From positions 1 through 64,000 of the forward strand of contig URIC01000002.1 in NCBI GenBank assembly GCA_900547755.1: a stretch of 64,000 nucleotides of DNA, read 5' to 3'. The notes under the pieces were generated by a model. The model was given only the letters and a program-made list of their open reading frames with translations, was not told where the DNA came from and made no database searches. Position numbers and translations under genes: made by a program. This document shows positions 26,102-32,399 of the stretch, in pieces. The stretch is from an uncultured Bacteroidales bacterium (GTDB lineage: Bacteria > Bacteroidota > Bacteroidia > Bacteroidales > Muribaculaceae). The stretch's first letter is position 1. Each line of letters begins with the position of its first letter.

Positions 26102-27051
26102 GAAGCAACCGGACCGTAGTAATGATGCTGGGAGGCGCGCGTCGCGTCTCCATAGCCGAACTGCTCAAGAAGAGCGGTGCCCGGCTGGGACATCAAGTAG
26201 ACATACTGAGCTACGAATTATCTACCGACGTGCCCATCGCATCCGTGGCCGAAGTCATTACAGGCCTCAAGTGGTCCGACCCCGGGGTGGTGGACCACAT
26301 CGTGCGGATTTGCAAGGATAAGGAAGTAGACATAATCCTCCCTTTCGTGGACGGCGCCATAGAGATTGCCGCCCGTTGCTCCGCTCTGTTGCCTGAGGTG
26401 TTTGTACCTGTGAGCGAGCCAAGTGTGGCCGCGATGATGTTCGACAAGGTGGAGGCCGCCAGGGCTTTCAAAGAAGCCGGGATTGCCATTCCCACCACTT
26501 ACAGCGTCCTCACCGCCTCGATTCCGGCTATAGCCAAACCGCGTCACGGCTCCGCATCCAGAGGCATAAAGGTGTTCCACAACATAGAGGACCTGATGCA
26601 CCTGCATAACATAAGCGACTACCTGATTCAGGAATACATTTCCCACCGCGAGGAGTACACAGTGGACTGCTACGTCTCCGCAAAAGGGGAAGTGATGTGT
26701 GCGGTGCCCCGCATACGCCTGGAAGTGATGGGAGGCGAGGTGACGCGCACCATTACCTGCCGCGACGCCGAATTGCAAAAGATGTGCGTCCAGGTAATAG
26801 AAGCCTTCGACCTTCGCGGGCCCGTCACCCTGCAATTCCTTCACGACCTGGACCGAGAGCGCTTCCTGCTCATGGAGGTGAACCCCCGTCTCGGCGGAGG
26901 TGTGGTATGCTCCATATATGCCGGAGCCCCCTTCACTGACTATATACTACAGGAATCGATGGACGTGCCTATCTCACCCTGCGATGACTGGACAGACGGC
27001 ACACTCATGACCCGCTACTGGAAAGAAGTGGTTTTCTTTAAAAACCGATAA
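26098..27051 (+). CDS. ATP-grasp enzyme in nonulosonic acid cluster
   Basis: The 317-residue protein has an N-terminal Rossmann-like domain (VVMMLGGARRVSIAELL). An ATP-grasp fold of the carbamoyl-phosphate-synthase type follows: MMFDKVEAARAFKEAGI, AIAKPRHGSASRGIKV, then the ATP/Mg site FLLMEVNPRLGGG. ATP-grasp enzymes join a carboxylate to an amine or similar through an acyl-phosphate. The substrate is not known. Its position between legB and the synthase gene suggests it makes or modifies an amino or amide substituent on the nonulosonic acid, or ligates a group to the intermediate. This is inference. Confidence 0.82.
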   Translation: MRSNRTVVMMLGGARRVSIAELLKKSGARLGHQVDILSYELSTDVPIASVAEVITGLKWSDPGVVDHIVRICKDKEVDIILPFVDGAIEIAARCSALLPEVFVPVSEPSVAAMMFDKVEAARAFKEAGIAIPTTYSVLTASIPAIAKPRHGSASRGIKVFHNIEDLMHLHNISDYLIQEYISHREEYTVDCYVSAKGEVMCAVPRIRLEVMGGEVTRTITCRDAELQKMCVQVIEAFDLRGPVTLQFLHDLDRERFLLMEVNPRLGGGVVCSIYAGAPFTDYILQESMDVPISPCDDWTDGTLMTRYWKEVVFFKNR

Positions 27052-27053
27052 AA

Positions 27054-28064
27054 ATGACTGAGCATACTTTGATTATAGCCGAAGCCGGTGTGAACCACAA
27101 CGGCTCTATGGAGCGTGCGCGGCAAATGGTGTTGGCCGCCAAAGAGGCAGGCGCCGACTATATAAAGTTCCAGACCGCCGTGCCCGAGCTGGTGATTTCC
27201 ACTTATGCACCCAAGGCCGAATACCAGAAAGACACGGACGGCGCCGAGCGCTCACAATTAGAGATGTGCAAGGCCATACACCTGCCTCTCTCGGCTTACA
27301 AGGACCTTAAAGACTTGTGCCAAGAGGCCGGCATAGGCTTCATGTCCACGCCCTTCGACCTTGTGAGCGTCGACCTGCTGCAGGAGTTGGGTCAGGACTA
27401 TATGAAAGTCCCATCGGGAGAAATTACAAACCTCCCTTACCTGCGGAAGATAGCTGCCGGAAAGACCCCTGTCATTCTCTCCACAGGAATGGCCACAATC
27501 CCCGAGATACGCACGGCCATAGAGGTACTGACCGCCGGCCCGCTGACACGCGAAGACATAACCGTGCTGCACTGCAACACCGAGTACCCCACCCCCATGC
27601 GCGACGTGAATCTGCGGGCCATGCAGACCATGGCCGCCGAGTTAGGCGTACGTATAGGCTACTCGGACCATACCGTCGGCATAGAGGTGCCCATAGCCGC
27701 CGTGGCCCTGGGAGCGTCGGTCATAGAGAAACACTTCACACTCTCTCGGCAACTCCCCGGACCCGACCACCGCGCCTCCCTCGAACCTGACGAATTGGCC
27801 GCTATGGTCAAGGCTATCCGCAATATAGAGACAGCTCTCGGCTCCCCCGAAAAGAGAGTCAGCCAGAGCGAGCGAAAGAATATGGCCGTGGCCCGCAAAA
27901 GCATAGTCGCACTCACGCCTATCCGGAAAGGAGAGAAATTCAGCGAAGAAAACATAACCGTAAAGCGTCCCGGCAACGGTGTCTCGCCCATGCTTTGGGA
28001 CGATGTCCTGGGAATGGCCGCTCCGCGCGATTTCGCCGCCGACGAACCCATTTCCCTCTCCTGA
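27054..28064 (+). CDS. legI: N-acetylneuraminate/legionaminate synthase (NeuB/LegI family)
   Basis: The 336-residue enzyme condenses phosphoenolpyruvate with a six-carbon amino sugar to give a nine-carbon nonulosonic acid. The TIM-barrel domain shows IIAEAGVNHNGS, DYIKFQTA, PSGEITNLPYL, STGMAT, and HCNTEYPTPMRDVNLRAM. The N-T-E-Y-P-T-P form is the one I associate with LegI rather than PseI. The metal-site GYSDHT and EKHFTL follow. A C-terminal antifreeze-like SAF domain starts near residue 280 (ARKSIVALTPIRKGEKFSEE). It is 2 bp after the ATP-grasp gene and 3 bp before legG. Confidence 0.92.
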   Translation: MTEHTLIIAEAGVNHNGSMERARQMVLAAKEAGADYIKFQTAVPELVISTYAPKAEYQKDTDGAERSQLEMCKAIHLPLSAYKDLKDLCQEAGIGFMSTPFDLVSVDLLQELGQDYMKVPSGEITNLPYLRKIAAGKTPVILSTGMATIPEIRTAIEVLTAGPLTREDITVLHCNTEYPTPMRDVNLRAMQTMAAELGVRIGYSDHTVGIEVPIAAVALGASVIEKHFTLSRQLPGPDHRASLEPDELAAMVKAIRNIETALGSPEKRVSQSERKNMAVARKSIVALTPIRKGEKFSEENITVKRPGNGVSPMLWDDVLGMAAPRDFAADEPISLS

Positions 28065-28067
28065 GCC

Positions 28068-29219
28068 ATGCGTATAGCCTTCGCCACCACGACCCGCGCC
28101 GACTGGGGAATCCTCTCCCCGCTTGCCGGCGAACTCCGCTCGCGCGGCGCCGATGTCCGCATCCTGGCATCGGGAATGCACTTCATGGAGTCTATGGGAC
28201 TGACATACCGGGAAATAGAGGCGGACGGATTCATGATAGACGCGGCTATAAGGACTCCGGAGACTCCGGCACAAGAAGCCGCAGCCTGCCTCACAGGGTT
28301 TTCCGACGCGCTCTCGCGCCTGAGACCCGACTGCCTGGTGTGCCTCGGAGACCGCTTCGAAATGCTCGCCATCGCCATGGCCGCATCCTTATGCCGCATC
28401 CCGGCGGTACACATTGCCGGAGGGGCCGTCTCCGAGGGAGCGTTTGACGATTCCTTCCGACACGCCATCACCAAGCTGTCCTCCCTGCATCTGTGCGAGA
28501 CTCCCGAATACCGCCGGCGAGTAATAAGCATGGGCGAAGATGAAGCTAAGGTTTTCCACACAGGGGCCTTAGGCGTGCATAACATCCTGAACACCGTTCC
28601 CCTGCCATTAGACGAGCTGGAGAAATCGATAGAGTTCAAGCTCACTCCCCCCACACTCCTATGCACGATGCACACGGCCACCCTGGACCCCCGCAGCCCG
28701 CAGCGACAACTCCGCGAACTCCTGGACGCCCTTGCCGAGATGCCACACCTGAGAGTGCTGTTCACGCATCCCAACAACGATACGGACCCAGCTCTCCTCA
28801 TAGCCATGCTGAACGAATTTGCAGCCCGCTCCCCGGAAAATTACAAAGTAATCCCCAACCTGGGCCGTGTACGCTACATCTCTGTCCTGCACCACGTGGA
28901 GGCCGTGATAGGCAACAGCTCGGGAGGCATAGTAGAGGTACCCTCCATGCACATTCCCACTCTGGACATAGGCATACGTCAACGGGGACGCGCACGTGCC
29001 GGGAGCGTAATCCATGCAGACGGTGACAGGGAATCAATACTTGGCGGCTTACGCAAGATACTCTCCACCGAAGTCAAAGCAATGGCAAAGGACACGGCAA
29101 ATCCATATATGCTCCCTGACACTCCGGCGCTGATGGCGGACATTATTCTCGACACAGATTTTTCAACCATCCTCCCCAAAAAATTCATAGACCACAACCC
29201 ATGGCCACCCTCTATCTGA
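28068..29219 (+). CDS. legG: hydrolysing UDP-sugar 2-epimerase (NeuC/LegG family)
   Basis: The 383-residue GT-B-fold enzyme hydrolyses a UDP-N-acetyl sugar and inverts C2, giving the mannosamine-type precursor for the synthase. Signatures are TTRADWGILSPLAGELR, CLGDRFEMLAIAMAA, HIAGGAVSEGAFDDSFRHAI, TGALGVHNI, FTHPNND and GNSSGGIVEVPS. The length is normal for NeuC/LegG. The 3-prime end overlaps the CMP-sugar synthetase gene by 19 bp. Whether it uses UDP-GlcNAc (NeuC) or the 2,4-diacetamido sugar (LegG) cannot be decided from sequence; the nearby LegB suggests the latter. Confidence 0.9.
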   Translation: MRIAFATTTRADWGILSPLAGELRSRGADVRILASGMHFMESMGLTYREIEADGFMIDAAIRTPETPAQEAAACLTGFSDALSRLRPDCLVCLGDRFEMLAIAMAASLCRIPAVHIAGGAVSEGAFDDSFRHAITKLSSLHLCETPEYRRRVISMGEDEAKVFHTGALGVHNILNTVPLPLDELEKSIEFKLTPPTLLCTMHTATLDPRSPQRQLRELLDALAEMPHLRVLFTHPNNDTDPALLIAMLNEFAARSPENYKVIPNLGRVRYISVLHHVEAVIGNSSGGIVEVPSMHIPTLDIGIRQRGRARAGSVIHADGDRESILGGLRKILSTEVKAMAKDTANPYMLPDTPALMADIILDTDFSTILPKKFIDHNPWPPSI

Positions 29220-29887
29220 TTCCCGCACGCGGAGGCTCGAAAGGCATTCCTGGCAAGAACATAAAGTCCTTCTGCGGCAAACCCCTTGTCTGCCACTCCA
29301 TAGACCATGCAAGAGCATTTTCTTCCGACGAACTAATCTGCCTGTCCACCGATTCCGAAGAGATACGGCAGGTAGCCGAAGACTACGGCCTCAAGGTCCC
29401 GTTCCTGCGTCCGGCGGAACTGGCCACAGACAAGTCCGGAAGCCGCGAGGTAATGCTCCACGCTCTTGATTTCTATAAGGACAAGGGCGCTGACATCGAC
29501 CGCCTCGTACTGCTGCAACCCACCTCGCCGCTGCGATGCCCCGAGGACATAGCAGGCTGTCTGGAGCTGTACGTTCCATCGCTGGACATGGTCGTATCCG
29601 TCAAGGAGGCCGCCACCAATCCCTATTACAACGCTTTCGAAACAGACGCCGACGGCTACCTTCGCATCTCCAAGGGTCCCGGTACTTATACACGCCGACA
29701 GGATGCGCCAAAGGTGTGGGAATACAACGGAGCCGTGTACGTCATAAATCCGGAGTCTCTCAGAGCCAAGCCCATGGGCCTGTTTGAAAAACGGCGTATG
29801 TATCCCATGCCCACAGACCGTTCCGTAGACCTTGACACCCCTCTTGACTGGCTCCTGGCTGAAAATTTAGCCGCTACCCTTCGATAA
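29201..29887 (+). CDS. legF: CMP-nonulosonic acid synthetase (NeuA/LegF family)
   Basis: The 228-residue cytidylyltransferase activates the nonulosonic acid with CTP for transfer to glycans. It starts MATLYLIPARGGSKGIPGKN, the CTP-binding loop, and has LQPTSPLRCPEDI, DMVVSVKEAATNPYYN and a C-terminal VDLDTPLDWLLAE. It is the last gene of the operon that begins at 22212. Its 3-prime end overlaps the convergent LOG-family gene by 14 bp. Confidence 0.92.
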   Translation: MATLYLIPARGGSKGIPGKNIKSFCGKPLVCHSIDHARAFSSDELICLSTDSEEIRQVAEDYGLKVPFLRPAELATDKSGSREVMLHALDFYKDKGADIDRLVLLQPTSPLRCPEDIAGCLELYVPSLDMVVSVKEAATNPYYNAFETDADGYLRISKGPGTYTRRQDAPKVWEYNGAVYVINPESLRAKPMGLFEKRRMYPMPTDRSVDLDTPLDWLLAENLAATLR

Positions 29888-30437
29888 GCAGACGCAAATG
29901 CGCGGCCAGCTCGTGCGCGCTGCCGAAGACAAGGCTGCGGTCCACACGCTTGCCTCGCGCATAGACAGAGCGGGAGGTCTCCGCAAGCTGACGCACCTCC
30001 CCGTCGTACATACCCTCGTGGTTCCACACCAGAATGGGTCTGTCGGCGTCCGGCTCCGCCTTCTCCATCACCATTATGTGGGAAAGCGTGGAAATCCATT
30101 CGTCAATAGTGCCTATGCCGCCGGGCAGCACCACAAACACATCGGCCATATCAATCATTTTGCCCTTGCGGTCGTTCAGGTCCGTGGCCTCCACCAGTTC
30201 GTGGCAGACAGCATCCGCGCGGGAGGCGAACACCTCGGGCACCACACCCGTCACATGAGCCCCTGCGTCCCTGGCCGCCCGGCCCACGGTGTGCATAAGC
30301 CCCGCATCGACTCCTCCATACACCAACTCGCCGCCGGCCTGGCCTATAGAGGATGCTATAAGCTCGGCTCCCGCGACAACATCTGCGGGCAAATCAGCCC
30401 GCGACGAACAATAAACGGCAACTCTCTTCATCGACAT
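29874..30437 (-). CDS. LOG family protein (TIGR00730)
   Basis: The 187-residue protein has the LOG/lysine-decarboxylase-like fold. It contains VAVYCSSRADLP, LVYGGVDAGLMHTVGRAA, and the signature VVLPGGIGTIDEWISTLSHI (PGGxGTxxE). In plants and some bacteria such proteins release cytokinin bases from their nucleotide; in bacteria the physiological role is often nucleotide hydrolysis. ATG at 30437 or the second Met at 30431 are possible starts; the promoter lies only a few bases upstream. It converges on legF with a 14-bp overlap. Confidence 0.93.
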   Translation of the reverse strand: MSMKRVAVYCSSRADLPADVVAGAELIASSIGQAGGELVYGGVDAGLMHTVGRAARDAGAHVTGVVPEVFASRADAVCHELVEATDLNDRKGKMIDMADVFVVLPGGIGTIDEWISTLSHIMVMEKAEPDADRPILVWNHEGMYDGEVRQLAETSRSVYARGKRVDRSLVFGSAHELAAHLRLLIEG

Positions 30438-30447
30438 TGATTTTTTG

Positions 30448-30479
30448 CAAATTTACAACTATTTTCTCCGGCCGCCAAA
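30448..30479 (-). promoter_or_regulatory. Bacteroidetes-type promoter of the LOG-family gene
   Basis: On the minus strand TTTG at 30479-30476, 20 nt, then TAAATTTG at 30455-30448. The match to TTTG-N20-TAnnTTTG is exact. The leader would be only about 4-10 nt. Confidence 0.82.
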
Positions 30480-30485
30480 AGTGCG

Positions 30486-30517
30486 GTTGCGGGGTTTCGG
30501 ATTTTTTTGTATTTTTG
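30486..30517 (+). promoter_or_regulatory. Bacteroidetes-type promoter of pheS
   Basis: GTTG at 30486-30489, 20 nt, then TATTTTTG at 30510-30517. It lies 48 nt before the pheS ATG and faces away from the LOG-gene promoter a few bases to the left. Confidence 0.75.
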
Positions 30518-30565
30518 CAGTCTGAACAGGTGCGGGCGTGTCCCCACTTAATACAAGATTACGCC

Positions 30566-31591
30566 ATGATTGAGAAAATCAATGAGTTAAAAGCAGAAAT
30601 AGAGAATCTTACCGCCGGGTCACCCCAGGAGGTAGAGCAACTGCGCATCAAATATCTGAGCAAGAAAGGCCTCGTCACCTCCCTCTTCAGCGAGTTCCGC
30701 GATGTGCCGGCCGACCAGAAGAAGGAACTGGGCCAGAAACTGAACGAGCTCAAGACTTTGGCCACCGAGCGCATCAACGCCCTGCGTGCAGGCTCCGCCG
30801 ATTCCGACAACGACGCGGAGGCAGCCATTGACCTGACCCGCTCGGCCACCCCGATGCCCTCAGGCACACGCCACCCGCTGAGCCTTGTCCGGAACGAGAT
30901 GATAGACATTTTCGCACGTATGGGCTTCACTGTGGCCGAAGGGCCGGAAATCGAAGATGACTGGCACGTGTTCTCGTCTCTGAACTTTGCCGCAGACCAC
31001 CCGGCGCGCGATATGCAGGACACATTCTTTATCATGCGCGACCCCTCCGATGTGCTTCTGCGCACCCATACCAGCTCCGTGCAGACACGGGTAATGGAAA
31101 AGACGCAGCCCCCTATCCGCATCGTCTGCCCCGGCCGCGTGTACCGCAACGAGGCCATCTCGGCCCGCGCCCACTGCTTTTTCCACCAGATAGAGGGCCT
31201 CTACATAGACAGGAATGTCTCCTTCGCCGACCTCAAACAGGTGCTGCTCACCTTCGCGCGTCAGATGTTCGGCCCCGAGACCAGGATTCGTCTGCGCCCC
31301 TCCTACTTCCCATTCACCGAGCCAAGCGCCGAGATGGACATCTCCTGCAACCTGTGCGGCGGCAAGGGATGCGCCTTCTGCAAGGGCACCGGATGGGTGG
31401 AAATCTTAGGCTGCGGAATGGTGGACCCCGCCGTACTCGAGGCCTGTGGCATCGACTCCAAAGTCTACACCGGCTACGCCTTCGGCATGGGTGTGGAACG
31501 CATCACAAACCTTAAATACCGCGTCAAGGACCTGCGACTCTTCTCAGAAAACGATGTCCGCTTCCTGGACGAGTTCAAAGCCGCCCACTGA
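30566..31591 (+). CDS. pheS: phenylalanyl-tRNA synthetase alpha subunit
   Basis: PheS is the catalytic subunit of the heterotetrameric enzyme that charges tRNA-Phe. The 341-residue protein has the N-terminal coiled coil (MIEKINELKAEIENL onward), then class II motifs: the HPLSLVRNEMIDIF region, motif 2 FHQIEGLYIDRNV, and motif 3 YAFGMGVERITNLKY. A Cys cluster CNLCGGKGCAFC lies between them, as in Bacteroidetes PheS. An earlier in-frame ATG at 30437 would precede the promoter, so 30566 is chosen. pheT is not adjacent; nth follows after 8 bp. Confidence 0.97.
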   Translation: MIEKINELKAEIENLTAGSPQEVEQLRIKYLSKKGLVTSLFSEFRDVPADQKKELGQKLNELKTLATERINALRAGSADSDNDAEAAIDLTRSATPMPSGTRHPLSLVRNEMIDIFARMGFTVAEGPEIEDDWHVFSSLNFAADHPARDMQDTFFIMRDPSDVLLRTHTSSVQTRVMEKTQPPIRIVCPGRVYRNEAISARAHCFFHQIEGLYIDRNVSFADLKQVLLTFARQMFGPETRIRLRPSYFPFTEPSAEMDISCNLCGGKGCAFCKGTGWVEILGCGMVDPAVLEACGIDSKVYTGYAFGMGVERITNLKYRVKDLRLFSENDVRFLDEFKAAH

Positions 31592-31599
31592 CAACACAG

Positions 31600-32241
31600 A
31601 TGACTATACAAGAAAGATACGAAGGCATAATCTCCGTTTTCCAGGAGATTATGCCTTCGCCGCAGACAGAGCTCGAGTTCGACTCCCCGTTCCACCTGCT
31701 GCTGGCGGTAATCCTGTCGGCCCAATGCACCGACAGGCGCGTAAACATGGTCACCCCGGCCCTGTTCCGCGCCTTCCCCACACCCGCCTCCCTGGCGGCG
31801 GCAGAGCCGGAAGATGTATTCCCGTACATCAGCAGCGTAACCTTTCCCAACAACAAAAGCCGCCATCTGGTGAACGCCGCGCGCAAGCTCGTCGGCGACT
31901 TCGGAGGCGAGGTTCCCGGCGATATAGACAAGCTGGTGACCCTCCCGGGTGTGGGACGCAAGACCGCCAATGTGATGCTGGCCGTAGTGTGGGGCAAAGC
32001 GGCAATGCCGGTAGACACCCACGTCTTCCGTGTCAGCAACCGCATAGGACTCACAAATGATTCCAAAACGCCACTGGCCACGGAAAAGACACTGGTGAGG
32101 CATATAGCCCCGGACCTGCTCCCTACGGCTCACCACTGGCTCATTCTGCACGGACGCTACGTCTGCAAAGCCCGTAAACCGCTCTGCCAGGAGTGCCCTA
32201 TAACCGCATGGTGCAAGACATATCTCAGAGAACACGAATAA
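31600..32241 (+). CDS. nth: endonuclease III
   Basis: Nth removes oxidised pyrimidines from DNA and nicks the abasic site. The 213-residue protein has LLLAVILSAQCTD, the helix-hairpin-helix LPGVGRKTANVM with catalytic Lys, VDTHVFRVSNR with catalytic Asp, and a C-terminal 4Fe-4S loop C-x6-C-x2-C-x5-C (CKARKPLCQECPITAWC). All key residues are present. It is 8 bp after pheS. Its first 20 codons contain a perfect 16-bp inverted repeat, described separately. Confidence 0.96.
   Translation: MTIQERYEGIISVFQEIMPSPQTELEFDSPFHLLLAVILSAQCTDRRVNMVTPALFRAFPTPASLAAAEPEDVFPYISSVTFPNNKSRHLVNAARKLVGDFGGEVPGDIDKLVTLPGVGRKTANVMLAVVWGKAAMPVDTHVFRVSNRIGLTNDSKTPLATEKTLVRHIAPDLLPTAHHWLILHGRYVCKARKPLCQECPITAWCKTYLREHE
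31620..31659 (+). repeat. perfect 16-bp inverted repeat inside the start of nth
   Basis: CGAAGGCATAATCTCC (31620-31635) and GGAGATTATGCCTTCG (31644-31659) are exact reverse complements around an 8-nt loop. The element lies 20 nt into the nth coding region and encodes residues 7-20. No T tract follows. It would form a very stable RNA hairpin near the ribosome start region. Confidence 0.95.
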
Positions 32242-32247
32242 GAGCCT

Positions 32248-32286
32248 GAAATCGCGGGGCGACATCTGGCGCCGCCCCGCGATTTC
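32248..32286 (+). terminator. strong hairpin downstream of nth
   Basis: A perfect 14-bp G/C-rich stem (GAAATCGCGGGGCG 32248-32261 with CGCCCCGCGATTTC 32273-32286) starts 7 nt after the nth stop. It lacks a long T tract on the plus strand, so it may end or stabilise the pheS-nth message. Confidence 0.7.
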
Positions 32287-32296
32287 CCTGACCCTC

Positions 32297-32336
32297 AAAA
32301 AAACAAGGTGTGCGATATTCACATATCACACACCTT
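32297..32336 (-). terminator. intrinsic terminator of the giant-protein operon
   Basis: On the minus strand AAGGTGTG and CACACCTT (32336-32329 with 32312-32305) pair around an inner 5-bp stem. A run of seven T (32303-32297) follows. It lies about 65 nt after the stop of the 847-aa gene. Confidence 0.8.
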
Positions 32337-32399
32337 TCTCATAAGCAGTCTTGTTGGGTCAAGACATGTTTCTCTCCTTACAATGTAGTGTTGTTAACT

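Noticed and set aside
30437..30565. N-terminal extension of pheS from an upstream ATG
   Set aside because: The extension would be translated through the promoter and is not part of the PheS family; the ATG at 30566 starts the coiled coil.
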